DNA of 13,266 nucleotides from the NCBI GenBank assembly GCA_905197435.1, contig CAJJYX010000084.1, positions 1 to 13,266 of the forward strand, in the 5' to 3' direction. How positions within the stretch are numbered: the stretch's first letter is position 1; every line of letters starts with the position of its first letter. The position numbers and the translations under genes were made by a program. The notes beneath the pieces were generated by a model. It saw nothing but the letters and a program-made list of their open reading frames with translations. It was not told the DNA's origin and made no database searches. Shown in pieces: positions 6,060-13,266 of this stretch. This stretch comes from an uncultured Bacteroides sp. GTDB lineage: Bacteria; Bacteroidota; Bacteroidia; Bacteroidales; Bacteroidaceae.

Positions 6060-9000
6060 CTATCTTGTTTTATAAACTACACCTCCTGGTTTGGATATTC
6101 TCACTAAATGATTCTGCATTGATATTGGAAGAATAAATCTGTTGACAATAGGAATAGTAGTCCATGTTCCAAAATTACTTGTTTGTTGTAGCCTTGTCCC
6201 TTTCAGAGCATTTGACCCACTTTTATTCAACACGTCAGATACCATTGTTGTACAATTATTACTTGTCAGCTTATATTCATCAATAATACGAGCAGAAGAA
6301 CTGTTATAATAATCACTTTTAGGATTATCTGGCATTGTAGTTGACATATTAAACTTTTCGTCTAAAATATTAGCAACTTTTTCATCTGCCACATCTGTTA
6401 CTACAAATACAGACATTCCACCAGCTGCTTTTTTGTCATTGTAAGCTTTTGCTTCATCCCCCATTAACTTTAAAAGAACACCGGAACCGTTTCCTAAAGA
6501 ATTAGAGCTTCTATCTGGCCCTTTGTTAGTTCCATTGTATCGTCCGTAGCTATAAACAGTCATATTAGATCCTTCACCAACACTAATCCATGTGTGACCA
6601 AAGGACTGAGTTTCAGTGTAAATTCTAATACTATCTCCATTCACATCAATATTAACAACCGGACTATTCGCCCCGTACTGATACGGAGACAATGAGTGAT
6701 ACTTCTCGGAAAAACTATCATTCGTTGTAAACCTCCCCAACGCCGCATCATAATGCCGTGCACCGTAGTCATACCAGTTCAAACCCTTCTTTGAGTCATA
6801 CTCCTTACCGTTGTACTTGTATGGCTGGGCATTGCCCGTGCTTGCAAACACTCCTCCAAAAGGATAGTAGTGGCTCGTCTCCTCAACTGTGCCGCTCTGG
6901 TTAATCACTACACGGTTATTCCCCTGATGGTCTTTCAAGTAGTAATGATACTTGCTATCACTCAAAGTAACATAACCCTCTTCGGTCAACAAAAGCTTCT
7001 GAACACCGTTCTCATAGATCACATTTCCGCAGTAATCGGCAGTGAGGGTGACATTTCCCATCTTATGAGCCGTTTTCAGCTTTGTGCCGTCAGCAGCATA
7101 GGTATAGGTGATGGTACTCCCGTCACTGAAAGTCACCTGGCTTGGCAAATTTAAACAATTATATTGGATATCAGTGATTCCCTTGTTCAAATCTTTAGTT
7201 AAATTTCCGTTAGCATCATACGCGTACTCGTTCGCCTGCTTCACACCGTCCTTGAACTCGAAGCCGCCGTTGTAGGCGGAAGCCGTCACCACATCGTCCA
7301 CGCGGGTCAACTGATTACCGTTCAAGGTGTAAGTCAGGTTATCGAGCATGCCGTAGGCTGAGGCCCCGGTCCGTCCGTAGCGCTGCAGGCTTTTGATGTT
7401 GCCGTTCTTGTCATACTCCGACACGTTCTCCGAGAAACGGTTTATGTTCGTGCTGAGGCTTACCGTTTCACCGTAGATGGCGTTCTGAATCCGGTCCAGA
7501 CCGTCGTAGGTGAACTTGTAGCCGCGGACAGTACTGTCGTCTCCGGCCCGCCATATCATGCTGCTGATGCTGCCATTGTATTTCGCCGTGCCGTTTCCGG
7601 TATTGTAATACAGGTTCTGTGTGAACTTGCTTCCGCTGATTCCCGTCAGCCAGCTGCGAACATTATAGGCATACGTCAGTTTGTTGGCGGCACTGCCGTG
7701 CAGGGACTTGGACTGCAGCCTGCCCAAGTTGTCATACGCATAGTCGGCAAGGGTTATCTTGGTACCACCCAAGGTATGTTCGACTTTACTTATACGGTCA
7801 ACATGGTCGTAACTGTAGGTATAGACTTCAGTACGAGTGGGCTTTCCGTCGGCAGTGTGGATATGTGTCACTGTAGCAGGCTTGTTTGTAAAAGTATAGA
7901 CGGTAGTTGCTACATCATAACCACCCAAAAGATTACTTTGCACAGTCTTCACTGCACGGCCTTTGATGTCGTAGTAGTATGCCGTATAAATCTTGTTGCT
8001 ACTGCCAAGTACCGTTGCCACACTTGCAGTCAAGGCACCTTTTCCATTGCCCGAAGCATCATCGGGGAAATTGCCGTTGTTGAAACCTGCTTGCAAACGG
8101 AAAGCGTAGTTGTCATAGTAGTTCCTGATATGCACCGTAGTGCCCGAAGTAGTCACCTTGTCGGTGCATACACCTTGCTCCGTCAGGCGGTTCAGGCTAT
8201 CGTACTTGTAGTATGTCCAGTTGCCGGCAGTGAGGGCACGCTGGTTGCCGTCCTGCGAGAAAACCAGACGGTCGGCATTGTCATACACCATTTCCACATA
8301 TCCCGCACCGGGAAGTTTCTTCCAGATACAGCGGTTCAGGCCGTCGTACTTGTACTGGAAAGCATACCGGTCGAGATTGGCCGAACTCTGGTACATAGGC
8401 TGAAGCACGAAGCAGAGGTTGCCTTTGTCGTCATACACATAGTACGTGTCGTGCGTTTCGCTGCCTTTCATCTGACGGGACAACACCACATGTCCCAACT
8501 TGTCGGTGAAGGTGTAGCTCACATTCAGGTCTTCATCGGTGATCTTAACAACCGAAAGCTGGCCGGAAGCATAGCTGCCGTCGCTTGTCAGTGTGCCTGC
8601 ACTGCTTACCCCATAGTTAAGGCAATTCAACTGAGCATTTGCCGTACTGTTGGCCAAATAGTCGGTGCTGACGGGATGCCCGTTATACCATGCAGCTCCC
8701 GGTCCGTACTGCTTGGCAATACGGCTCAGCGAAGAAGCCTCGTAGACGGGCTGACTATACGGACGGGAATCATTGCCATAATTCCCGGGGGCACTGCCTT
8801 TAAAAGTAGCCGGAGCAACATACTCGTCAGAAGAGGTTATCGGCAACCATGAGCTTGCTTCACGTCCGGCAACATCATATTCTTGCAATGTCACCAGATT
8901 ACCGCCGGAACCGGATGCCTTTTTCAATACCGTCTGGAACGGGCGGCCCAATCCGTCAAAGTACTCTATCTTATCCATGTATTTCCCGGCTGCTTCATCG

Positions 9001-9101
9001 AGCATCATACGCGTACGCACATAATTCTGCGAGACGACCTGCGCCAGTGTTGTCAAAGCAGTACAACACAGCAACGCTATAAGCATATATATTCGTTTCA
9101 T
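6060..9101 (-). CDS. Gene B: exported DUF6443/RHS core protein with permuted-papain-like tip
   Basis: The frame extends to ATG 9164, but I choose ATG 9101 (1013 aa): it gives a clean Sec signal peptide, MKRIYMLIALLCCTALTTLA, cut before Q, and avoids overlap with gene A. Residues about 24-150 (YVRTRMMLDEAAGKYMDKI, YFDGLGRPFQTVLKK) fit DUF6443, the usual N-terminus of Bacteroidetes RHS proteins. YD repeats follow (YKYDGLNRCIWK, YDSLNRLTE, YDNLGRLQSK, YDGLDRIQN). The core end is HYYPFGG, YNGKEYD, GARHYDAALGRF (about 778-790), SPYQYGANSPV. The 200-aa tip starts near residue 812. It has GHTWISVG with H836 and later NNCTTMVSDVL with C950, an order seen in permuted papain-like folds such as the YiiX/NlpC-like hydrolases. 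It is 19 nt after gene A and 3 nt before the presumed immunity gene. Expected role: RHS shell delivering a toxic tip; delivery route unknown. Confidence 0.8.
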   Translation of the reverse strand: MKRIYMLIALLCCTALTTLAQVVSQNYVRTRMMLDEAAGKYMDKIEYFDGLGRPFQTVLKKASGSGGNLVTLQEYDVAGREASSWLPITSSDEYVAPATFKGSAPGNYGNDSRPYSQPVYEASSLSRIAKQYGPGAAWYNGHPVSTDYLANSTANAQLNCLNYGVSSAGTLTSDGSYASGQLSVVKITDEDLNVSYTFTDKLGHVVLSRQMKGSETHDTYYVYDDKGNLCFVLQPMYQSSANLDRYAFQYKYDGLNRCIWKKLPGAGYVEMVYDNADRLVFSQDGNQRALTAGNWTYYKYDSLNRLTEQGVCTDKVTTSGTTVHIRNYYDNYAFRLQAGFNNGNFPDDASGNGKGALTASVATVLGSSNKIYTAYYYDIKGRAVKTVQSNLLGGYDVATTVYTFTNKPATVTHIHTADGKPTRTEVYTYSYDHVDRISKVEHTLGGTKITLADYAYDNLGRLQSKSLHGSAANKLTYAYNVRSWLTGISGSKFTQNLYYNTGNGTAKYNGSISSMIWRAGDDSTVRGYKFTYDGLDRIQNAIYGETVSLSTNINRFSENVSEYDKNGNIKSLQRYGRTGASAYGMLDNLTYTLNGNQLTRVDDVVTASAYNGGFEFKDGVKQANEYAYDANGNLTKDLNKGITDIQYNCLNLPSQVTFSDGSTITYTYAADGTKLKTAHKMGNVTLTADYCGNVIYENGVQKLLLTEEGYVTLSDSKYHYYLKDHQGNNRVVINQSGTVEETSHYYPFGGVFASTGNAQPYKYNGKEYDSKKGLNWYDYGARHYDAALGRFTTNDSFSEKYHSLSPYQYGANSPVVNIDVNGDSIRIYTETQSFGHTWISVGEGSNMTVYSYGRYNGTNKGPDRSSNSLGNGSGVLLKLMGDEAKAYNDKKAAGGMSVFVVTDVADEKVANILDEKFNMSTTMPDNPKSDYYNSSSARIIDEYKLTSNNCTTMVSDVLNKSGSNALKGTRLQQTSNFGTWTTIPIVNRFILPISMQNHLVRISKPGGVVYKTR
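6880..7205 (-). repeat. 326-bp core repeat, gene B copy (identical to 5037-5362)
   Basis: This is the gene B partner of the identical tract in the orphan core. It covers the codons from the NLTKDLNKGI region to the SGTVEE region before HYYPFGG. Flanking core sequence in both directions is clearly less similar, so the identity is not explained by selection on protein alone. Confidence 0.9.
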
Positions 9102-9120
9102 ATTATTCAATCCGTGTTTA

Positions 9121-12100
9121 TTAGTGTTTGTAATTATAGTCATACTCTTCCACCACCTTGCCATTATGGTCTTTCACCCGCAGCAAGCGGTTGAAATCAT
9201 CATACTCGAAAGTGGTTTTCCCTTTGTTCGGTTCAATGGTTTCCGCCATCCCCACCAGTGGATTATAGAGATAGGTCGTAACCAAAGCATTGTCGTTGGC
9301 AAGCCCGTTTCGCACGGTATTCAGTATGGCAGTAATGGATGCCGCATTCGCGTTGGTCGGCAGTTGCCTGATGCCGGTCTGCGAGATTCCCTCTACCGCC
9401 TCATACGTCTTTCCTTCTATCCGGGCCACCAGATAAAGATTGTTATAAGCCCACAAGAAGCTCACCGGAAGGTTGTTGCGGATATAGCCCAGCAAGCGTC
9501 CTCTTGATGTGTACTTGCCAAACCAGACATCCTGCACATAAGCTCCCGCATAATCTGCCAGTGTTTTGGCCGTAGCAGAGTTGAATCTCAATGTACGTTT
9601 AGGCAAAATCATATTGAGCGTGTCTTTATATTCAGTCTTCGACGCATTCACCACTTTGCCGGCGGAGAGTTCGATGCGCTCTACAGGTATGCCCACCATA
9701 TACTTTGTTTGCATCTTGGCAGAAACAGCATCTGTAAAGTTGTCTGCATATTTAAACAGCTTTTCTCTCTCCACCCCATGCTTGTTGCTCTTCAAGGAAG
9801 AAAGTACTCCATAGTCGGTATAGGTATATCTCTCTTCGTCCACTATATTGCCTTCGGCACGATAGTCGGTAGTAACTTTCTTGCTGAGATAGTAGGATTG
9901 TGCCCACAGCTTGTAAGGCTGCATAGTACGAGTAGGATGGGAATAATCCTCATTGAAATAATAGCTACGTATCTTCGGTGCCCAAACCTCTTCCGAAGTA
10001 ACAAGCGAATAGGTGTACTCCTCCTTCTTCAACAATTTATGATTTTTATCCCTGTATTCTACCGACGAAAGTTTTCCGTTCTCATAGTCCGGTACCGTAG
10101 GAATGCCAGCCAGATATATATCTGTAACCTCATCCGGGACATTGTGATATCTATAAGTGGTATATCCCTGAGCAGCCATGTCGCCATAAGACTCGTTGAC
10201 CGCCGTATATCCCACAAGGTAACCTCTGGAAAGATTTGTCAAAGGGACATAAGGAGCAGATTGAACCATCTGGTAGTAAGCATCCATCCAGTTGCCTGCC
10301 CAACTGCCAGCTTGCTGTACACGTACCGGTGCATTGAACACCGGTTTCACCATCAGCTGAGCACCCAGGTATTCAAAATTCCTCCAGCTCTGATTACCGT
10401 TGCCATCCGTATTGGTGATGGATTTGATACGTAGTCCTGCACCCAGATAGTCCTTGTCCGTGGCGGTAGGGCTTTTACCTACTACCTCTACCGATATATT
10501 GATGGGATATTCAAACTCGAAATTAGTCACCTGCAACCCTACCCTGTAAGTGCCTTTTTCCAATTGATACTCCGTGTCGTCGGGGAAAGGTTCCATCACA
10601 TCCCATACAGGAGAGGAACATACAATACTATATGTATCGCCATTTTGCTTTTCAATCCAGGTTGAATAAGTAACAGAATAAGGAAGATATTCATCCGGAT
10701 GGGGTTCGTCATGATACTTTCGCAGAATAATTTTAGGATTAATGTCATCCACCACAAAAGGTTCGCTCTTATAATTAATAACCGCATTGTTGTACGTTAC
10801 CGGTTCCATGCCATTGTTTGCATAGGCCAAAGTTCCTTCACGCAAGGGGGGTATCATGGGCAATTCGTCGAAGCGGTGTCCTTCGTATTCAAAGGTAGTG
10901 GTGCCACCCGTGGGATAGGTGATGGTGCGCAACGTCCCTATCTTGCACAATGCTTCATTGAATGAACGATCCATACCTTCTTTAAACAAGCATGTCTTAT
11001 TGCTGGGCTGTAGCGATTCCGACCAATAAATGCTGGGAGTAATCCTCAACGGTTGGGGATAAGGAGCTGAAGGCATGCCGTTGTAGAATCCCCACGCATC
11101 TACAGACAGAGAACGTTTCGGGGGTAATTTTCCCATATTGTAATCCAGGGTATATACATTGCTCTTCTTTGAACCAACCGCATCATATACCCTCCAGAGC
11201 AACAGACGATCATCATAGCCATTGGTGGTAGTTGCTGTTCCACTTAGCAGATATTTATATTCAAGTATGGTGGTTTTGATATTGTTTCCTGCCAAATCAC
11301 TAATCTTAATACTCGATAATTTCTGCACTTTTTTTCCACTCTCAGTGCTCTCTATGTCTTCACGGTCGGTTGTATCGAATTCCACTGTGCCTCCCTCAAA
11401 AGAAATCTTCGACAGTGTCCACTGATCTATTTTAGAATACGAATAGTTGTAATCAAATTTTTGTTTGAAATATTGAGGAGAAGTGGCGCTTATCTGACCT
11501 GCAATTATTTCTGCCAGAAAAACCGCATCTTCCGTGGTTGAAATAGGTGTGTAAATGCTCTCTTTCTTATAGTCGAAAGTAATCTTTCCACCGTTGGGAG
11601 ATGTCACAGAATCAAGCATCCAGGCTGTTACAACCTGCGGTTCTTTATAGTACGGAAATATATGCTTCCTATCCATATCCGTCTGGAAGAATTTTGTTGT
11701 ATTCAAGAAATAATAGGTTGTCTCTTTCGTCGAGAAAGAATAGACATACCCTTCCAAGTCCGTCATAGTCCATATTCCACTACTTGTGTTGTATACCATC
11801 TTTACCACTTTTTCTTGTGTCTGGATGGTAGGGACGGCATTCGTCTGCCGGTTATTCTTCAATACGTCGAAATACATGGAACCCGAATGCCCGCCTGCAT
11901 TGAAGTAGAACATGTCCGGTTCGGCGTCATAGTCGCCTTTGAAATAACTCATATACTTCTCCAAATTCTGATCGGTCACCTCAAACCTGGGATTGGTCAG
12001 CCACGGGGCATCGGTCTGGTTATAGCATCCACGCATAGTAAAGTCATCCATGCCTTGTACTTGCCTGATGACGCACCCTCCTGCCTGTAGGGTCCAGCCG

Positions 12101-12378
12101 AGCCCTACCCAGGTGGCTTCCTGCGCCACGCGGGTTCCGTCCGTATGGTAAGATAGCGCGATGGGGAATTTCTTCCCATCGAGGTCTATTTCATAGATGG
12201 GAATGCTGAGCCGGGCCTGCCCCACATAATTGTCGGTAGGTATCATACCGAAGGTTCCCAATGCTGCCGCGTTGGGCGATACGGGGACAATACGGAGGTT
12301 GGTCTCTGGATTTTGCGCATGTGCTGTTGTTGCTTTCAGTAAAAGAAACAGCAGTAAAAATAAGGATATTCTTTTCAT
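9121..12378 (-). CDS. Gene A: large exported SpvB/YD-repeat-like partner protein
   Basis: A 1085-aa protein starting with a Sec signal peptide (MKRISLFLLLFLLLKATTAHA, cut before Q). Residues 47-110 (IPTDNYVGQARLSIPIYEI, PIALSYHTDG, WVGLGWTLQAGGCVIRQVQG) are a segment common at the N-terminus of long Bacteroidetes RHS/SpvB-related proteins. The middle is beta-rich with aromatic repeats, including YPTGGTTTFEYEGHRF. The last 65 residues hold a YD-type repeat: NPLVGMAETIEPNKG, TTFEYDDFNRLLRVKDHNG, VVEEYDYNYKH. It ends there, without a toxin tip or core motif, and gene B begins 19 nt later. Together they look like one shell split in two genes, or a carrier plus its RHS partner. The 107 nt upstream hold a hairpin and a promoter-like element. 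No frameshift is seen. Exact function not known. Confidence 0.75.
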   Translation of the reverse strand: MKRISLFLLLFLLLKATTAHAQNPETNLRIVPVSPNAAALGTFGMIPTDNYVGQARLSIPIYEIDLDGKKFPIALSYHTDGTRVAQEATWVGLGWTLQAGGCVIRQVQGMDDFTMRGCYNQTDAPWLTNPRFEVTDQNLEKYMSYFKGDYDAEPDMFYFNAGGHSGSMYFDVLKNNRQTNAVPTIQTQEKVVKMVYNTSSGIWTMTDLEGYVYSFSTKETTYYFLNTTKFFQTDMDRKHIFPYYKEPQVVTAWMLDSVTSPNGGKITFDYKKESIYTPISTTEDAVFLAEIIAGQISATSPQYFKQKFDYNYSYSKIDQWTLSKISFEGGTVEFDTTDREDIESTESGKKVQKLSSIKISDLAGNNIKTTILEYKYLLSGTATTTNGYDDRLLLWRVYDAVGSKKSNVYTLDYNMGKLPPKRSLSVDAWGFYNGMPSAPYPQPLRITPSIYWSESLQPSNKTCLFKEGMDRSFNEALCKIGTLRTITYPTGGTTTFEYEGHRFDELPMIPPLREGTLAYANNGMEPVTYNNAVINYKSEPFVVDDINPKIILRKYHDEPHPDEYLPYSVTYSTWIEKQNGDTYSIVCSSPVWDVMEPFPDDTEYQLEKGTYRVGLQVTNFEFEYPINISVEVVGKSPTATDKDYLGAGLRIKSITNTDGNGNQSWRNFEYLGAQLMVKPVFNAPVRVQQAGSWAGNWMDAYYQMVQSAPYVPLTNLSRGYLVGYTAVNESYGDMAAQGYTTYRYHNVPDEVTDIYLAGIPTVPDYENGKLSSVEYRDKNHKLLKKEEYTYSLVTSEEVWAPKIRSYYFNEDYSHPTRTMQPYKLWAQSYYLSKKVTTDYRAEGNIVDEERYTYTDYGVLSSLKSNKHGVEREKLFKYADNFTDAVSAKMQTKYMVGIPVERIELSAGKVVNASKTEYKDTLNMILPKRTLRFNSATAKTLADYAGAYVQDVWFGKYTSRGRLLGYIRNNLPVSFLWAYNNLYLVARIEGKTYEAVEGISQTGIRQLPTNANAASITAILNTVRNGLANDNALVTTYLYNPLVGMAETIEPNKGKTTFEYDDFNRLLRVKDHNGKVVEEYDYNYKH

Positions 12379-12397
12379 GATGAATCGTTGTTATCAG

Positions 12398-12428
12398 TAA
12401 ATTTATTCAGTAAGTTTTGCGTGACAAA
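12398..12428 (-). promoter_or_regulatory. Candidate promoter for gene A
   Basis: On the minus strand TTTG (12428-12425) is followed by exactly 19 nt and then TAAATTTA (12405-12398), which matches the Bacteroides -7 box TAnnTTTG in seven of eight positions. Transcription would start about 10-15 nt before the gene A ATG. The short leader and one mismatch keep this a candidate only. Confidence 0.5.
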
Positions 12429-12433
12429 GAATC

Positions 12434-12460
12434 GGGGAGGCTGTCTTCCAAGCCTCTCCC
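12434..12460 (-). terminator. Hairpin between smalltalk gene and gene A
   Basis: GGGGAGGCT (12434-12442) pairs with AGCCTCTCCC (12451-12460) as a GC-rich stem with one bulged base and an 8-nt loop. On the minus strand it is followed only by a weak GATTCTTTG stretch, so it may be a poor terminator or a processing/attenuation hairpin. It would partly separate the amidase-smalltalk transcript from gene A. Confidence 0.45.
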
Positions 12461-12485
12461 ATTCCCTTAATGGCTTTTCAGCCTC

Positions 12486-12587
12486 CTACAACGGCATCGC
12501 CTGCACCCCAAGCACACTGGCTATGGTAGCGATGATAGTACCTACGATTTTCAGGATGTCTTTCCAGGTTTCTTTTGTAATTTTCAT
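12486..12587 (-). CDS. Smalltalk-type small protein (33 aa)
   Basis: ATG 12587 opens a 33-codon frame: MKITKETWKDILKIVGTII, then ATIASVLGVQAMPL and TAG. A short basic/tryptophan-containing head followed by one hydrophobic helix ending in LGV..M matches the tiny Bacteroides proteins named 'smalltalk', which occur beside N-acetylmuramoyl-L-alanine amidase genes. That amidase gene is present here, ending 26 nt upstream. Probably membrane-inserted. The function is not known; a holin-like or regulatory role next to the amidase is conceivable but unproven. An ATG eight bases further upstream is out of frame and stops at once. Confidence 0.8.
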   Translation of the reverse strand: MKITKETWKDILKIVGTIIATIASVLGVQAMPL

Positions 12588-12613
12588 AATTTCATGTTTT
12601 AAAGATGATTGTT

Positions 12614-13054
12614 TCAAAGTTCTTTACCTACCTCAAAGCACGGGCACTGCTTCACCCACTCCCACGGCTCCACCGTTCCATCCCCGTTCAGGTCGGGGCT
12701 GAGGTCGCGGTGCCCGCATACACGGACGTTGCGGAACTGTTGCAGCAATTGGTGCACCAGCAGCCTGAGTGCCGAGCGCTGTTCCGGCGTGCGGGTGTCC
12801 TTCGGATTTCCCAGGGCATCCAGTCCGCCTTCGTAGCAGATGCCTATCGAATGCTTGTTGTGACCGCGGCAATGCGCACCGGGCAATTCCAAAGAACGGG
12901 TTCCGAGCACGGTGCCGTCGCGGCGGATATAGTAATGGTAGCCCGTCGTGCGGAAACCGCGGCGGCGGTGCTCTGCCTCCAGAGCTTCGGGAGTGAGCGC
13001 GCAGCCCTCCCGCGTGGCGCTGCAATGCACCACGATGTAGTTGATTTTTCGCAT
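12614..13054 (-). CDS. N-acetylmuramoyl-L-alanine amidase (Amidase_2 / T7-lysozyme type)
   Basis: A 146-aa single-domain enzyme. The expected zinc ligands are visible: H10 in INYIVVHCSAT, H115 in VCGHRDLSP and C137 in KQCPCF, the T7-lysozyme-like His/His/Cys set. GYHYYIRRDG (38-47) and LPGAHCRGHNKHSIGICYEGG (57-77) complete the fold, which cuts the bond between muramic acid and the L-Ala of the peptide stem. DLNGDGTVEPWEWVK (121-135) is an acidic loop commonly seen in Bacteroides copies. There is no signal peptide, as in phage-type lysins, so another factor must bring it to the wall. It is followed by the smalltalk gene, with a possible HU-like gene upstream. GC content is higher than in the neighbouring tips. 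Confidence 0.92.
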   Translation of the reverse strand: MRKINYIVVHCSATREGCALTPEALEAEHRRRGFRTTGYHYYIRRDGTVLGTRSLELPGAHCRGHNKHSIGICYEGGLDALGNPKDTRTPEQRSALRLLVHQLLQQFRNVRVCGHRDLSPDLNGDGTVEPWEWVKQCPCFEVGKEL

Positions 13055-13092
13055 AAATAAGTTAAGTAATGAATAGTTAGCGGTTGGTGATT

Positions 13093-13129
13093 CCGGCAGC
13101 CCAAGGAACCGTCCCTTCGTCCCTGCCGG
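13093..13129. repeat. GC-rich hairpin in the amidase leader region
   Basis: CCGGCAG (13093-13099) and CTGCCGG (13123-13129) form a perfect 7-bp stem with further short pairing (AAGG/CCTT) inside. A second partial pairing, CAAGGAACCG near 13102 with CGGCTCCTTG near 13144, competes with it. The element lies between the upstream gene end and the amidase ATG. It may be a terminator or leader structure; no clean T-run is seen. Confidence 0.4.
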
Positions 13130-13172
13130 CCGGGGGAAGCGGCGGCTCCTTGCTGCGGATTAGTTTAGTTTT

Positions 13173-13214
13173 GTGTACATTTCATGTTGTGTGTGCATTT
13201 CATGTCGTGTGTAC
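13173..13214. repeat. 18-bp tandem repeat, 2.3 copies
   Basis: GTGTACATTTCATGTTGT (13173-13190) is followed directly by GTGTGCATTTCATGTCGT (13191-13208) and a partial third unit GTGTAC. The two full units differ at two positions. Each contains a near-palindrome RCAT-TTC-ATGT. It sits just downstream of the stop of the partial upstream gene, about 120 nt before the amidase ATG. It may be a protein-binding site; the role is unknown. Confidence 0.75.
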
Positions 13215-13230
13215 GCGAGGGGACAGGCTG

Positions 13231-13266
13231 CTATCCCAGCGGATTTTCACCCTGGTTGCCGTCGCC
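13231..13266 (-). CDS. C-terminal end of an upstream gene, possibly HU-like DNA-binding protein
   Basis: Only the last eleven codons are in the window: GDGNQGENPLG then TAG. Glycine/asparagine-rich tails ending in a PLG-type sequence are common in the HU-family proteins that precede amidase and smalltalk genes in Bacteroides. The assignment therefore rests on gene order and a very short peptide. The gene continues beyond base 13266. Confidence 0.45.
   Translation of the reverse strand, partial: GDGNQGENPLG

Noticed and set aside
3438..6062. Insertion sequence or transposon carrying the orphan tip
   Set aside because: No transposase frame, terminal inverted repeats or target duplication is visible; homologous recombination through the core explains the layout better.
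7698..8852. Long plus-strand frame of 384 aa
   Set aside because: It is antisense to the RHS repeats of gene B, which has clear family motifs; the frame is a by-product of codon bias.
9102..9164. Longer gene B start at ATG 9164
   Set aside because: It would overlap gene A by 44 bases and place 21 residues before a clean signal peptide; ATG 9101 fits better.

Overview
The window looks like a Bacteroides (or close Bacteroidales) chromosome. The signs are promoter-like TAnnTTTG boxes with an upstream TTTG-like box about 19 nt away, a hemD/DUF4271 pair, a DUF6443-type Bacteroidetes RHS protein, and an amidase followed by a 33-aa 'smalltalk' protein. Everything except the first gene is on the minus strand. 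No transposase, integrase, tRNA, rRNA or CRISPR array was seen.

Region 1 (1-3437) is ordinary chromosome. It holds the 3' end of an NhaC-family antiporter gene on the plus strand. A convergent minus-strand block follows: YdeI/DUF1905 protein, LOG-family protein, DUF4271 membrane protein and uroporphyrinogen-III synthase. The last three are tightly coupled (ATGA overlap, then a 4-nt gap) behind a recognisable promoter. The short gap between the convergent genes holds a hairpin and two related 7-bp tandem repeat runs, one just behind each stop codon.

Region 2 (about 3467-12378) is a polymorphic-toxin locus read on the minus strand. Gene A is a 1085-aa exported protein with a Bacteroidetes SpvB/YD-like architecture. 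It is followed after 19 nt by gene B, a 1013-aa exported DUF6443/RHS-core protein with a variable C-terminal tip that has a His...Cys pattern like a permuted papain fold. A 90-aa two-helix membrane protein, the likely immunity protein, starts 3 nt later, and a strong hairpin/T-run terminator closes the unit. Behind the terminator lies a second, promoterless copy of only the RHS core end. It carries a different tip (DUF4329/JAB-like, HxH...SxxD) and its own NTF2-fold-type immunity lipoprotein. Further on is a 168-bp scrap of a third core copy with an internal in-frame deletion. The two large core copies share a 326-bp stretch with no differences inside less similar flanks. I read this as an array of displaced toxin-immunity tips, with the intact gene expressing the current one. 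Both large proteins have Sec signal peptides, and one immunity candidate is a lipoprotein and the other a membrane protein. Envelope or periplasmic action is therefore more likely than a standard T6SS Rhs effector.

Region 3 (12434-13266) lies upstream of gene A. It holds the last codons of a gene that may encode an HU-like DNA-binding protein, an 18-bp tandem repeat, an N-acetylmuramoyl-L-alanine amidase and the 33-aa smalltalk protein. A hairpin and a promoter-like element separate it from gene A.
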